A DNA stretch of 64,000 nucleotides from IMG/VR virus record IMGVR_UViG_3300023174_000042, positions 62,001-126,000 of that record. One strand, written 5' to 3'. Below are positions 1-8,543 of the stretch, one piece after another. The position numbers and the translations under genes were made by a program. Under the pieces are notes generated by a model. That model was not told where the DNA came from, did not search any database, and was given only the letters and a program-made list of their open reading frames with translations. The first letter of the stretch is position 1. The number at the start of each line of letters is the position of its first letter. This stretch comes from a virus.

Positions 1-159
1 TGTGACACAGGTTTTACAAGTTGTATTTACATAAACACAATCGGTTTGGGTCAAATACCATATGTTTTTAACCTTCCATTTATTATGGAAGACATGCATT
101 CATATGTTGTAAAAGTTGTTGATAGTAATAACTGTATGGTAACACAAGAATTTACATAA
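1..159 (+). CDS. C-terminal end of a surface/fibre protein (partial)
   Basis: The frame is open from the first base and stops at TAA 157-159, giving the last 52 residues of a protein that begins outside the window. The end reads YVVKVVDSNNCMVTQEFT, which matches the closing strand of an SprB-type repeat (tYtvkVtDsngC). Cysteines are frequent, as in the next gene, whose ATG lies one base after this stop. The close spacing points to one + strand transcription unit of virion surface proteins. The function is inferred from this fragment only. Confidence 0.7.
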   Translation, partial: CDTGFTSCIYINTIGLGQIPYVFNLPFIMEDMHSYVVKVVDSNNCMVTQEFT

Positions 160-160
160 T

Positions 161-1963
161 ATGGCTTGTAGTGGTTTAGGTTTATTTGCGGTGGACACTA
201 GTCCAAATTATTCTTTGTGTTTTTCAGCACGAACAAGTCCCGTTTATGGGACTACATTAGGTTTAGGTAATTATCTTTATATCGATTCTGGATGCACTTT
301 CGCATATTCAACATCTTATTTAAGTGATGGTTCTAATATATATGTGACAAATGGACTTGGAAAAATTACTGAAATTACTGCCTGTGCTTGTAATTTCTTG
401 GGAACTTTCGCATCAGCATCAGACCCAAATTTATCTTGTATTTCTCCTTTGCTTTTTGATCTTTGGGGTCCAGGATTACTTGTTGGAAATGTGGTATACA
501 TTGACTCAGGTTGCACCACCCCTTCCACTAATACTTTTTATTCAGATGGAGTTACAATCTATGAAGTTGATTCATCAGGAACGATATTGTCAATTTCTAC
601 TTGTTCTTGTCCTGGTATTTTTTGTGTTCAAAATGATTCAAATTACGATGATACATATGTATATGCCGGAATGTATGGATCTTATACTTATTATACAGGT
701 CAGACAAACGGATATTCTATCTTTTATTCTACTGGTGAAACAAGATGGTGCTTGGCTCAAAATCTTGGGGATCCTTGTAATCAATTTGGTCCATATGGGA
801 GTGTTTCAACTTGTCCCGATTTAGATGATAGTGTTGTTTATTATGGTTCTTGTATAACAACCACAACGACCACAAATCCGTGTGTGGATTTTAATTTTGA
901 AGCGATTTTTGATTGTTATATTCCACCAACACCAAGTTTTAGTCCGACACCAACACATACACCAACGCCGACACCAACGCCAACAACTTCAAACATTTGT
1001 GGAGGAGTCTCTATGGTAGTTACATCAACCAAAGTTACTCCAACACCAACACCATCTTATTCTCCCACACCTACCCCAACACCTCAAGTTGAGCGTCCTT
1101 GTAATTTTTCGGGTGAAGTTGTGTTTAATACATTTTCCGAAATTATACAATGTGCTAATAGTAAAAAATTCCGTGATTGCTTTACAGGTATTGAATACTT
1201 TACTTCAGATCTCGTATTGGTTTCGGGATCAACGTCACCTAAAGAAAACTACGTTTATAACGCAACTATCAATGGATTAAATTATTGTGTAATTTATGAT
1301 GGTCTATTTGAAAATATCAGTGGTGTTGATAACATTACTTTAACAAATGAAGTAGGTTCTGCTATGGAAGGGTCTTGTTTAGAGTGTGTGCCATCTCCTA
1401 AAGAACCTGTAGCACAATGTTTGGTTATTCATGGAGAATGTGGCACAAGTAATGTAAGTCCAAACGTATTTATAAACGGCAAATTATCTTATATTTGGAG
1501 TTTTAGTTCATATCCTGCGGTATATAGAATATATTGGGATAATTTAAACGTAAGGTGGGTTGCTGAAAATTACGGAACAAACGTTTCTGGATCATATTTG
1601 TATAAGGACACTCAACTTCCGATTGGTTCAAGTATGGAGTGGGTTGATAATCCAAACCATGGTCCTGATGAAACTTGTTTGACTCAAAGCGTTGGATTTT
1701 ATACAACAGTGTTAGATGTTCCTTGTCCTACACCATCAGCAACACCAACACCAACGCCCACACCAAGTCCATGTGTTTCTAGTCAATATAGAATAACAAA
1801 TATTAGTCCTTCAAAAATTACGGCCAAATATTTTGACTGTGTAAAAGGTATGTTGTCAGTTTCAATAAGTCCAAATTCTTCTTTGATATTATGTTCAACA
1901 ACTACACCATCGACAGCAAACCCACAGAACTTACAAATCACAAACTTAGGAACTAGTTGTTAA
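161..1963 (+). CDS. Cys-rich modular fibre/adhesin protein with Pro-Thr linkers
   Basis: This 600-residue protein is built from modules. Residues 1-150 hold a tandem duplication of about 75 residues with a shared pattern (Y-I-D-S-G-C-T, then Y-x-S-D-G, then a C-x-C end). A Thr run follows near residue 235, then Pro-Thr linkers near 257-277, 292-308 and 523-536. A Trp-rich module at about 420-525 (NGK-x-x-Y, IYWD) also occurs twice in the - strand gene 5208-7283. No signal peptide or membrane segment is visible. Modules separated by Pro-Thr stalks suit a receptor-binding fibre. It converges on the resolvase gene at a bidirectional terminator. No enzyme motif is recognised. Confidence 0.75.
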   Translation: MACSGLGLFAVDTSPNYSLCFSARTSPVYGTTLGLGNYLYIDSGCTFAYSTSYLSDGSNIYVTNGLGKITEITACACNFLGTFASASDPNLSCISPLLFDLWGPGLLVGNVVYIDSGCTTPSTNTFYSDGVTIYEVDSSGTILSISTCSCPGIFCVQNDSNYDDTYVYAGMYGSYTYYTGQTNGYSIFYSTGETRWCLAQNLGDPCNQFGPYGSVSTCPDLDDSVVYYGSCITTTTTTNPCVDFNFEAIFDCYIPPTPSFSPTPTHTPTPTPTPTTSNICGGVSMVVTSTKVTPTPTPSYSPTPTPTPQVERPCNFSGEVVFNTFSEIIQCANSKKFRDCFTGIEYFTSDLVLVSGSTSPKENYVYNATINGLNYCVIYDGLFENISGVDNITLTNEVGSAMEGSCLECVPSPKEPVAQCLVIHGECGTSNVSPNVFINGKLSYIWSFSSYPAVYRIYWDNLNVRWVAENYGTNVSGSYLYKDTQLPIGSSMEWVDNPNHGPDETCLTQSVGFYTTVLDVPCPTPSATPTPTPTPSPCVSSQYRITNISPSKITAKYFDCVKGMLSVSISPNSSLILCSTTTPSTANPQNLQITNLGTSC

Positions 1964-1967
1964 AAAA

Positions 1968-1993
1968 AAATATCGGTTAAAAAACCGATATTT
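1968..1993 (-). terminator. Bidirectional intrinsic terminator
   Basis: An 11-bp perfect stem (AAATATCGGTT / AACCGATATTT) with a 4-base loop lies between two convergent genes. Read on the - strand it is followed by about nine T residues, so it ends the resolvase transcript. Read on the + strand it is followed by a shorter T run and can also end the fibre transcript. Confidence 0.85.
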
Positions 1994-2018
1994 CAAATTA
2001 AATAATATGTAAAAAAGT

Positions 2019-2624
2019 TTATTCCCAAATTTCTTTATATTTCATAAATCCTAAAACACAGGTGTATGCATCTGTTTGATCAAAATTTTCCTTTTTAAGG
2101 GTGTTGTTTTTTGTATATAACCATTTTATCTGTGGTTCAAGTTTTGCGACTTTTTCCCAAATAACCATTTTTTTATCAACATCCTTTGGCATTCCACCAA
2201 ACAACACAAACTTTTTTTTGTCGTTCTCTTGAACTAACTCGGGAAAAGCATACTTTCGTGAATTGTATGTAGAAATAAATTCAGGAACAATTCCTAAAAT
2301 ATTATATATTTCTTTAAATACAAAACTATTAAAACGTAATAATGTTTGAATTGTATAAACATTGTTGGAATTAAGTAGGGGTTCTTCTATTATTACTCTT
2401 ACAATACCCAAAGTTTTATATTCTTTAAGTTTTTCTCCAAATATTTCAGATTTTAATAAAAGTTCTTTTATTTTATCATCATCACTATCAGTTTTTGGTC
2501 TTGGTGAAACATGTGTTAATTCGAGTAGCTCTTTTGTTTTAATATCAAACAGAGCCCATCCTATTGTTCGAGTGGAAATATCCAATCCTAAGACTTTGGG
2601 AGAATTTTTGAAGTTTTTTGCCAT
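2019..2624 (-). CDS. RuvC-like Holliday-junction/crossover endonuclease
   Basis: This 201-residue protein has an RNase H-fold resolvase pattern. The first strand is VLGLDISTRTIGWALFD with acidic D15, the second block is VIIEEPLL with E80/E81, and the C-terminal helix is FDQTDAYTCVLGF with D182/D185. These are the expected positions for the metal-binding carboxylates of RuvC-type enzymes. Such enzymes cut branched DNA made during recombination-driven replication, before packaging. T4 uses the unrelated gp49 for this, so this would be a functional replacement. It lies downstream of the fibre genes and ends at the shared terminator at 1968-1993. No TATTTAT motif precedes it. Confidence 0.8.
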   Translation of the reverse strand: MAKNFKNSPKVLGLDISTRTIGWALFDIKTKELLELTHVSPRPKTDSDDDKIKELLLKSEIFGEKLKEYKTLGIVRVIIEEPLLNSNNVYTIQTLLRFNSFVFKEIYNILGIVPEFISTYNSRKYAFPELVQENDKKKFVLFGGMPKDVDKKMVIWEKVAKLEPQIKWLYTKNNTLKKENFDQTDAYTCVLGFMKYKEIWE

Positions 2625-2679
2625 AAAATATTGTTATATTTTAATATTATAGGTTATAAAGTAAAAAATTAAAGTTTTT

Positions 2680-5178
2680 TTAAAAGTCCAACTTAATAAC
2701 ATATTGTTGTATCCCTTGTCTTAACACAGGTGATTGTAATTTTGACATAACAAGAATATCATCATTTTCATCCAAAAGCGCAATTTCTGTTACATAAGAT
2801 TTTGTTCCAAATGTCCATGTTGGGTTTTGAGAAACCAAAAACTCATTTGAAGATAGATTGATTTTATACTTCATTTCGTAGATTGTTGCCTGAATGTCTG
2901 TTTCTAAGTTGCCGTAGAAATAATATTCGTCACCAAAATTAAGGTTTGTTCCTGTGTCTCCTTTTGGAACCAAAGAAATGTAATCATTCAAATTATAATA
3001 AGGTGCTGATGAATAATTTTCTGAAGTAATGGTAAATGTGGTTGCCGTTAGTGATTCTTGTGTGACATAACCATTTACAAAAAATTGACTCGCTTGTTCT
3101 GTAAAATCAATTATTTTCCAGTTATCCGCAATAGGTCTTTGACCAAGAGGAACTTTTTGTGCCAATACCTGAAATTGATTAGCATAAAATCCAGCAGGAA
3201 CAACACAAGTCGGACAAGATGTTGTTGTTGTGGTTGTATATGGATTTGTTGTTGTTGTGGTTGTTGTGTTTGGAAAATAAGTTGTTGTTGTTGTCGTTGG
3301 TGAATATCCAGGTTGTACTAGACAAGGAAAATCTCCTCCAAATCTAACTGCAACATTTTTTGGTGTGCTTGGGCTACAAACATTTTCTGTTCCCACGACA
3401 CTTGTATAATAATTACAATGAAGTGAGTTGGTAAAGAAATATGAATTTGATAATCTATATGTGACCCAAAGAGTTTCACCACCACCAGTTAAAACTCCTG
3501 TTGTATTTGAAGTTCCACAAGTGTTTGGTGTTAATAAAGACACTTGAGGTGCCGGTAACGTCCAATTTCGATTTGACTTGTATGAAAGTGCCGCAACAAT
3601 TTCTTCGTCATCAATAATAATCAATTTAGAGTCTGGATAAACTTTTCCTATTCTACTTGGAAGTCCGTTTGGTTGTGGAAATGTATCCCAAAGATTGTAA
3701 TATCTCAAACCAGGTTTATTCATGTTTGAGGACACGTTTGATTTTGTGTATTGAACTTGAAATAAATTTTTTCCATCAAATCCTGGTGGATCAACATAAA
3801 ATGTTTGACCAAAACAACATTCGGGGTTTTTATGCCACATCAAAGTTGGAATATGTAGTTTGAAGTTTCTTGCCTGCCCTTGTGTGTTTTCAGGATTTTG
3901 ATTATCGTATGGTTGTAACGCAAATTTTTCTCCATAAAAGAAATCAATTGTTTGATTTGTATAATGAATAATAGCAATAGCCTTTTGATCTTGTGGTGTT
4001 ACAACTTGTTTTTCACCAAAAGAGTTATAATAATAAACATCATCAGTCGATGTTTGAGCACTTGTGGTGTAACCAAAATATTCTTTTTGACCTATATAAT
4101 TTATAGACCCGAAATTTGTGTAGTCTTGAAATTGATTTGATATTAAACCCGCAGGACTTTCAGTCCACGGAATATTCATATTCCAAATTTTAACATCAAA
4201 TTGGTCTGTATCACAAACAGATTCAAAATCAATAACACTTTGAGCCCAATGTGGTTCAGGAGTAAAACTATCATACAAAGGAACCATCTGTGGTGGGTAA
4301 ATTAAAGTTCTAGCAACACAATCACTTGCTAAGTTTGTAAAATCGGGCGTTGGTCTATCTAATGTTAACTTATTATTACAAACAGAAATAATTCTATAAG
4401 TCAAAATTGAAAAACAACTTACAACATCTTTCAGACAATCAGGTGGTGGTGGTAAAGGACATTGAGCGCTTGGTGTTGGTGTTAAACAAGGTGTATGTGT
4501 TGGTGAAGGAGTTGGTGTTGGTGACGCACAAGGTTCACTATTTGTCGATGATGGTGTTGGGGTGGGTGTTGGTGTTTGATTTACAGATGCGGTTGGTGTT
4601 GGTGTTGGGAAATTAGAACAAGAACAATCTGTTTTTGCTCTTCCGTCGTAATAAATTGTTATAAAATCCCCTATTTGCGGTGTGTTGTTATTTTGAACAT
4701 TACAATCCAATCTATAAACATTAATTTCATTTGTCCCATTCAAAGTGGACATATTTACAACGTAGTTTGGTGTGACAACATATTGATTATTTACTAAAGC
4801 TTTCCAATCTACAGTTGATGCTGTTGTGTTTCCTGTAAAAAATCCTCTCATTGCCGCCCTATTAAAAACAGATTCTATTTGTGAATCCATAAAAGGAATG
4901 CCATAAATATTTGTTTGTCCTTGATCAACCAAATACGGGTATTTAATATATTGTCTATTTGATTCTGGAACACCTGAACTATTTTGTGAATTAAATTGGG
5001 GTTCTAAAACAACCGTATTAGATTGATTATAAGTTTCGGGTAATTCGTTGTAAGAAATCTCACTATCACCAATAGCAAAATATGCTATGTTGAATCTACC
5101 TTCAGATAGTCTTTGTCTTCCCGTGTCAGTAACTCGGGTATTTACCAAACCTGATGTATTTTTAATTATATATGCCAT
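2680..5178 (-). CDS. Tail fibre/virion surface protein with Thr and Pro-Thr tracts
   Basis: This protein has 832 residues. Its N-terminus (TRVTDTGRQRLSEGRFNI, then FAIGDSEISY) follows a pattern I recognise from large T4-like phage virion proteins, with a T-x-x-GR-x-x-L-x-x-G-x-F core followed by ALGDSE-like residues. A Pro-Thr linker lies at about 189-237 and Thr runs at about 626-654. The sequence is beta-rich with scattered Cys. I infer a tail- or baseplate-attached fibre because it is the first of several fibre genes on this strand. TATTTAT lies 7 nt before the ATG. The Pro-Thr and Thr tracts give GGTGTT- and GTT-rich DNA, which could be unstable. Confidence 0.7.
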   Translation of the reverse strand: MAYIIKNTSGLVNTRVTDTGRQRLSEGRFNIAYFAIGDSEISYNELPETYNQSNTVVLEPQFNSQNSSGVPESNRQYIKYPYLVDQGQTNIYGIPFMDSQIESVFNRAAMRGFFTGNTTASTVDWKALVNNQYVVTPNYVVNMSTLNGTNEINVYRLDCNVQNNNTPQIGDFITIYYDGRAKTDCSCSNFPTPTPTASVNQTPTPTPTPSSTNSEPCASPTPTPSPTHTPCLTPTPSAQCPLPPPPDCLKDVVSCFSILTYRIISVCNNKLTLDRPTPDFTNLASDCVARTLIYPPQMVPLYDSFTPEPHWAQSVIDFESVCDTDQFDVKIWNMNIPWTESPAGLISNQFQDYTNFGSINYIGQKEYFGYTTSAQTSTDDVYYYNSFGEKQVVTPQDQKAIAIIHYTNQTIDFFYGEKFALQPYDNQNPENTQGQARNFKLHIPTLMWHKNPECCFGQTFYVDPPGFDGKNLFQVQYTKSNVSSNMNKPGLRYYNLWDTFPQPNGLPSRIGKVYPDSKLIIIDDEEIVAALSYKSNRNWTLPAPQVSLLTPNTCGTSNTTGVLTGGGETLWVTYRLSNSYFFTNSLHCNYYTSVVGTENVCSPSTPKNVAVRFGGDFPCLVQPGYSPTTTTTTYFPNTTTTTTTNPYTTTTTTSCPTCVVPAGFYANQFQVLAQKVPLGQRPIADNWKIIDFTEQASQFFVNGYVTQESLTATTFTITSENYSSAPYYNLNDYISLVPKGDTGTNLNFGDEYYFYGNLETDIQATIYEMKYKINLSSNEFLVSQNPTWTFGTKSYVTEIALLDENDDILVMSKLQSPVLRQGIQQYVIKLDF
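3215..3300 (-). repeat. GTT/ACA-type triplet tract encoding Thr runs
   Basis: Three groups of GTT-rich triplets on the + strand encode three Thr runs on the - strand, separated by short Phe/Pro/Asn/Tyr spacers. The triplets are interrupted (GTG, GTC), so this is protein-coding low complexity and not a perfect microsatellite. Confidence 0.8.
4466..4610 (-). repeat. Pro-Thr-coding hexamer-like tract
   Basis: GGTGTT/GGAGTT-like units repeat here and encode PTPTP linkers in the fibre protein. Similar tracts occur at 931-1086 and 1729-1770 on the opposite coding strand and at 56401-56520 within the sheath gene. Confidence 0.75.
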
Positions 5179-5185
5179 TTATATG

Positions 5186-5192
5186 ATAAATA
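5186..5192 (-). promoter_or_regulatory. Putative late promoter element TATTTAT (fibre 2680-5178)
   Basis: The heptamer TATTTAT lies 7 nt before the ATG at 5178, read in gene direction. It is one of 19 such sites in the window. Confidence 0.5.
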
Positions 5193-5207
5193 TTGATTTT
5201 ATTAATT

Positions 5208-7283
5208 TTATATTATTGGTGGAACAGGATTTAATTTTGGATTATTTAAAATAACTTGACAACAATTACAATTACTAACCACAGGATTTGACATAAAAAG
5301 GTTGTATGATCCTAATGCCTTTTCACAAGACCCAGTTGGATTATTTATAATACTTGATGTTGTTGATCCTGTAATTACTTGTCCGCTACTAAATGTTAGA
5401 GTATTTGAATATGTTTTACTTGTTTGAACAACCGTTATTGGAAAATCAGCGGTGCAAGGACCCGATAATGGAACTGTGCCTGACGTGGTATTTACTAAAG
5501 TCATAGGTGTTGTTCCGTTGATTGTTGTTATATTGTTGTATGTTGGCACAGGACTTAAAGTACTAGGATAATAACTAAAAGTTGATGTCATGATTAGATT
5601 TAATGAAATTGTAACTCCACTAGGAAGAACGGGTGCGGTTATTGAAAAAGTTCCATTATTATAATTTACGTTCAATGCCAAAGTATATGTTGTGGGAAGA
5701 ATATTATTTACTTGAACTGATGTTAATGACCCTACTGTTGTTTGCGAATCTTTTACAAAAACTGAATATATTCCTGGAATTAAATTGTTAAAAATTGGTG
5801 ATGATTGATAGGAACCTCCACCATTAATCGAGTATTGGTATGGCGGAACTCCCCCAACGGCAGATACCGTAATACTTCCTTTTTGTTCGCAAGCAGCGTC
5901 ATTTACTGAAGCACTTACACTTATTGTATAACTTGTCAAACATTCACCTTGAGCCACGGCCATACTAAACACTTCAGGAGATCCTTGAACTTGCCAATTA
6001 CTTAATGGGGGTGATGTTGGGTCATTATTAATTAAACTAACGTAAGGACTTGAATAACCCGTCATTATCCATTGATTAGGTGTTGATCCTGTGTTCCAAT
6101 AAATAACGTATTGTCCTGTTGATGACGACCAACTTGGTTGTCCGTTTACGTCGTTGCTTGGGTCTAATTGAATTTGTTGACTTTGTGTTGCAACTCCTGG
6201 TTTTGGGCTTCTAACAACTAAAGTAACACATAAACTAGTTAAATCCTTTGGTATTGTTGGAATTTGACATGGTCCAACATAAGATTGTAATAAATAATAT
6301 GGTGAGTCAGAAATGTAATCCCAATCTCCAGTGTCTCCTGACGGATAAAATGTTGTTGTCATCAAATCGTTATAGTTTGATATATTTTGACATTCCAAAG
6401 TTTGACAAAAAGACCAATAGTTTAATTCTGAACTCCAAAAAACATATCCAATTGTTTCAACACCGTATTGAATTTTATAATATGGTTTTCCATTTTTTAA
6501 ACCAGAACTTTCACTATAAACATAAAAAGTCGTTTGATTTGAAACTCCACTAACAGCAAAACACATACCAGACAATGTTAATGTGTCCGCTGTTAACACG
6601 CATGTTGTGGTGGCAGTAAAATCACCATAATAATCTGTTACTGTTGCTTTATATTGTCCTACACCTAAATTTGTAAGAGCGGGAGCAAAACTACCTACTT
6701 CCCAAAAAATTGTGTATGGTGGTGTTCCTCCTGTTACAATCAAAGTTGTTGATCCATCAAAACTCTTATCATTTGTTGGCTGTAAAGTTAAACATTCAAT
6801 TGTCATGGGGAAAATAGTAATAACATCACATTCATTTGGTGGTTTTACTGTTGGTATTGTTGGTGGACACTGATTGTTTTGACAAATATCAGTTAATTTA
6901 ATTGGTATTTGAGTTTCTGTGTCAAATTGTGGAAATACTTTACTACAAATATTATATGTTTGCCCTTCTTGAATCGTGTCCACAACTATGGTGTCATTAC
7001 AATCAACATAAGTGACATCTGTTGTCTGAGTTGCCGATCTAATAAAATAACAATAACACTGACAAACACAAGTTGTTCCAGTATTAACATCTATGTTATA
7101 AGTTGGGGAACATTCCATCTCACCCAAACTTAAAACATAAAAACAAGTGTCAGGAGTTTCACCTAAGTCTATAATGTCTATTGAAACAAAAGTTTCTGAA
7201 TAAGCACTTAATCCACTAAAGTTTGAAACAATAGGGTCATAACTTCCGTCACAAGAATATAATATGTAGCAATTTTCAATCAT
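5208..7283 (-). CDS. SprB-repeat fibre/adhesin protein
   Basis: This 691-residue protein has at least two clear SprB-type repeats. One is near residue 175 (FDGSTTLIVTGGTPPYTI, closing GQYKATVTD). The second is near 450 (EQKGSITVSAVGGVPPYQY, closing PGIYSVFVKDS). Between them are two related Trp-rich modules, about 238-340 and 348-445, with the pattern NG-x-P and a YxIxWxT or VFW core; a third copy is in the gene at 161-1963. SprB repeats are known from Bacteroidota gliding adhesins that bind polysaccharide surfaces. I infer that this protein binds the host surface. TATTTAT lies 9 nt before the ATG. Confidence 0.75.
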   Translation of the reverse strand: MIENCYILYSCDGSYDPIVSNFSGLSAYSETFVSIDIIDLGETPDTCFYVLSLGEMECSPTYNIDVNTGTTCVCQCYCYFIRSATQTTDVTYVDCNDTIVVDTIQEGQTYNICSKVFPQFDTETQIPIKLTDICQNNQCPPTIPTVKPPNECDVITIFPMTIECLTLQPTNDKSFDGSTTLIVTGGTPPYTIFWEVGSFAPALTNLGVGQYKATVTDYYGDFTATTTCVLTADTLTLSGMCFAVSGVSNQTTFYVYSESSGLKNGKPYYKIQYGVETIGYVFWSSELNYWSFCQTLECQNISNYNDLMTTTFYPSGDTGDWDYISDSPYYLLQSYVGPCQIPTIPKDLTSLCVTLVVRSPKPGVATQSQQIQLDPSNDVNGQPSWSSSTGQYVIYWNTGSTPNQWIMTGYSSPYVSLINNDPTSPPLSNWQVQGSPEVFSMAVAQGECLTSYTISVSASVNDAACEQKGSITVSAVGGVPPYQYSINGGGSYQSSPIFNNLIPGIYSVFVKDSQTTVGSLTSVQVNNILPTTYTLALNVNYNNGTFSITAPVLPSGVTISLNLIMTSTFSYYPSTLSPVPTYNNITTINGTTPMTLVNTTSGTVPLSGPCTADFPITVVQTSKTYSNTLTFSSGQVITGSTTSSIINNPTGSCEKALGSYNLFMSNPVVSNCNCCQVILNNPKLNPVPPII

Positions 7284-7292
7284 CTAATAGTT

Positions 7293-7299
7293 ATAAATA
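7293..7299 (-). promoter_or_regulatory. Putative late promoter element TATTTAT (SprB fibre 5208-7283)
   Basis: TATTTATA lies 9 nt before the ATG at 7283 in gene direction. It is in the 17-base gap after the glycosyltransferase stop. Confidence 0.5.
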
Positions 7300-7300
7300 A

Positions 7301-8281
7301 TCAAATTTCGTATTTTTTAATATAAGATTTCATATTCTCAATATATTTAATTGTTGAACTCTTAACATCAACATAGTCAAAGTGATTAGGAGTTTCTTTA
7401 AGTTTTGTTATTGGGTCAATATTAATATAATCCCCTTTATAAAATTTTGTAGTTTTAAGGTTTTCTGTGACTCCTGCCATGTGTAATATTGGTTTAGAAT
7501 TATAAACATCAATTGAGTCTGTTGCCCAAGAAAAATCCAACTCTTTTGTTATTTTTGTCTGATGATTATACAACCACAAATTCCAAAGAACCGACCACAT
7601 TTCGGCTGTCCAAAATTGTATTTCCCCTGGAGATATTGGAAATTTTTTTTGGTATGACATCATTCTATCATAAAGTTTAATAGAATCTTTATAGATCTTA
7701 TCCCACAACTCACAACTTGTGTTTTTTAAAAGGTATTGACCACCACCAGAATTTTCTTGGTTTAACTTTATTGTTTCAACATCAATACCAATAACTTCAG
7801 CCATTTCTTTTATCAATTGGCCTTTTTCTGAAGACGGATAGCGATTTTCATATCTATCACAACAATCCATAATATAATTATATCCAATATATCCAATGGT
7901 ATCAGATAGATAATTTACATCATCATTTAACAACCGATCAAAGCTCGGTAGTTCTCTAAAAATAATATCAGCATCATGTAAAAAAAATAATTCACCAAAT
8001 TTTGCTTTTGATTGAATCCATTTTGAAATTAAATATGGTTTTATTGACGGGATGTAATGTTTTTTTACTCTTTGGTCAACAAAATAATGAATATTTATAT
8101 TTAAGTTTTTTAACTCTTCAGATTCTTTTGATGGTTTTGTTTTTCCTTGGACAAGTCCTAAAACAACGTGAATTTGATTTGGCTTGATCCCTTTTTCAAT
8201 AAAATTATTTACATATAATTTAATTTGCCAAATAAAGTATGGAACGTCAGGTTGTGCAGAAACAAATAAAATTTCTTCCAT
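7301..8281 (-). CDS. GT-A-fold glycosyltransferase-like protein
   Basis: This 326-residue protein has an N-terminal Rossmann-like strand (ILFVSAQPDVPYF) and a metal-binding DxD-type motif, FFLHDADIIF, with D103 and D105. Later it has a GGGQYLLK segment and a Trp-rich acceptor region (IQFWTAEMWSVLWNLW), then HMAG. This order fits nucleotide-sugar-dependent GT-A transferases. The motif is seen directly; the donor and acceptor are unknown. Its place between fibre and adhesin genes suggests that it glycosylates the fibres, which are Ser/Thr-rich, though modification of host surface sugars is also possible. It has no signal peptide, so it should act in the cytoplasm. No TATTTAT precedes it, so it probably reads through from the upstream gene. 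Confidence 0.65.
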   Translation of the reverse strand: MEEILFVSAQPDVPYFIWQIKLYVNNFIEKGIKPNQIHVVLGLVQGKTKPSKESEELKNLNINIHYFVDQRVKKHYIPSIKPYLISKWIQSKAKFGELFFLHDADIIFRELPSFDRLLNDDVNYLSDTIGYIGYNYIMDCCDRYENRYPSSEKGQLIKEMAEVIGIDVETIKLNQENSGGGQYLLKNTSCELWDKIYKDSIKLYDRMMSYQKKFPISPGEIQFWTAEMWSVLWNLWLYNHQTKITKELDFSWATDSIDVYNSKPILHMAGVTENLKTTKFYKGDYINIDPITKLKETPNHFDYVDVKSSTIKYIENMKSYIKKYEI

Positions 8282-8315
8282 ACTTTAATTATATGAAAAA
8301 CTTAAAACAAGTGTA

Positions 8316-8540
8316 TTATGAGGTGCAGTTAATTGTTTCAATTTTTTCACATCCATTATCTTTGATTAATTTTAATCCTATCGCAGGGGCGGTGTTGAAT
8401 TGAATTGGTAGTGTTATTGTTGTTGGTAAACTGCTAATTATTCCAATATAAGAACATTGATTTCCATATACATCACAACAATATCCACTAAATGGGGTTG
8501 TTAAACCTGAAATGCTATTTATTGTTACTTGATTTGCCAT
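8316..8540 (-). CDS. Small Cys-rich virion-associated protein
   Basis: This 74-residue protein lies 3 bases downstream of the SprB-repeat fibre gene, so it is very probably co-transcribed and translated with it. It is Thr/Ile-rich with five Cys, including a YCCDVYGNQC segment. I recognise no family. The context suggests a small fibre tip, cap or chaperone for the upstream fibre. Confidence 0.55.
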   Translation of the reverse strand: MANQVTINSISGLTTPFSGYCCDVYGNQCSYIGIISSLPTTITLPIQFNTAPAIGLKLIKDNGCEKIETINCTS

Positions 8541-8543
8541 AAC

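Noticed and set aside
351-824. 157-codon + strand frame within 161-1963
   Set aside because: Another frame of the same fibre gene; the Leu/Ile-rich translation reflects the repeat DNA. The 161-1963 frame has the modular protein.
931-1086. Possible diversity-generating template or variable repeat in the fibre gene
   Set aside because: No reverse transcriptase and no template repeat with A-directed changes were found; the tract encodes simple Pro-Thr linkers.
3215-3300. Dense triplet repeats resembling a CRISPR or microsatellite array
   Set aside because: No constant repeat with unique spacers of similar length; the tract is interrupted and is fully explained as Thr-coding codons in the - strand gene.
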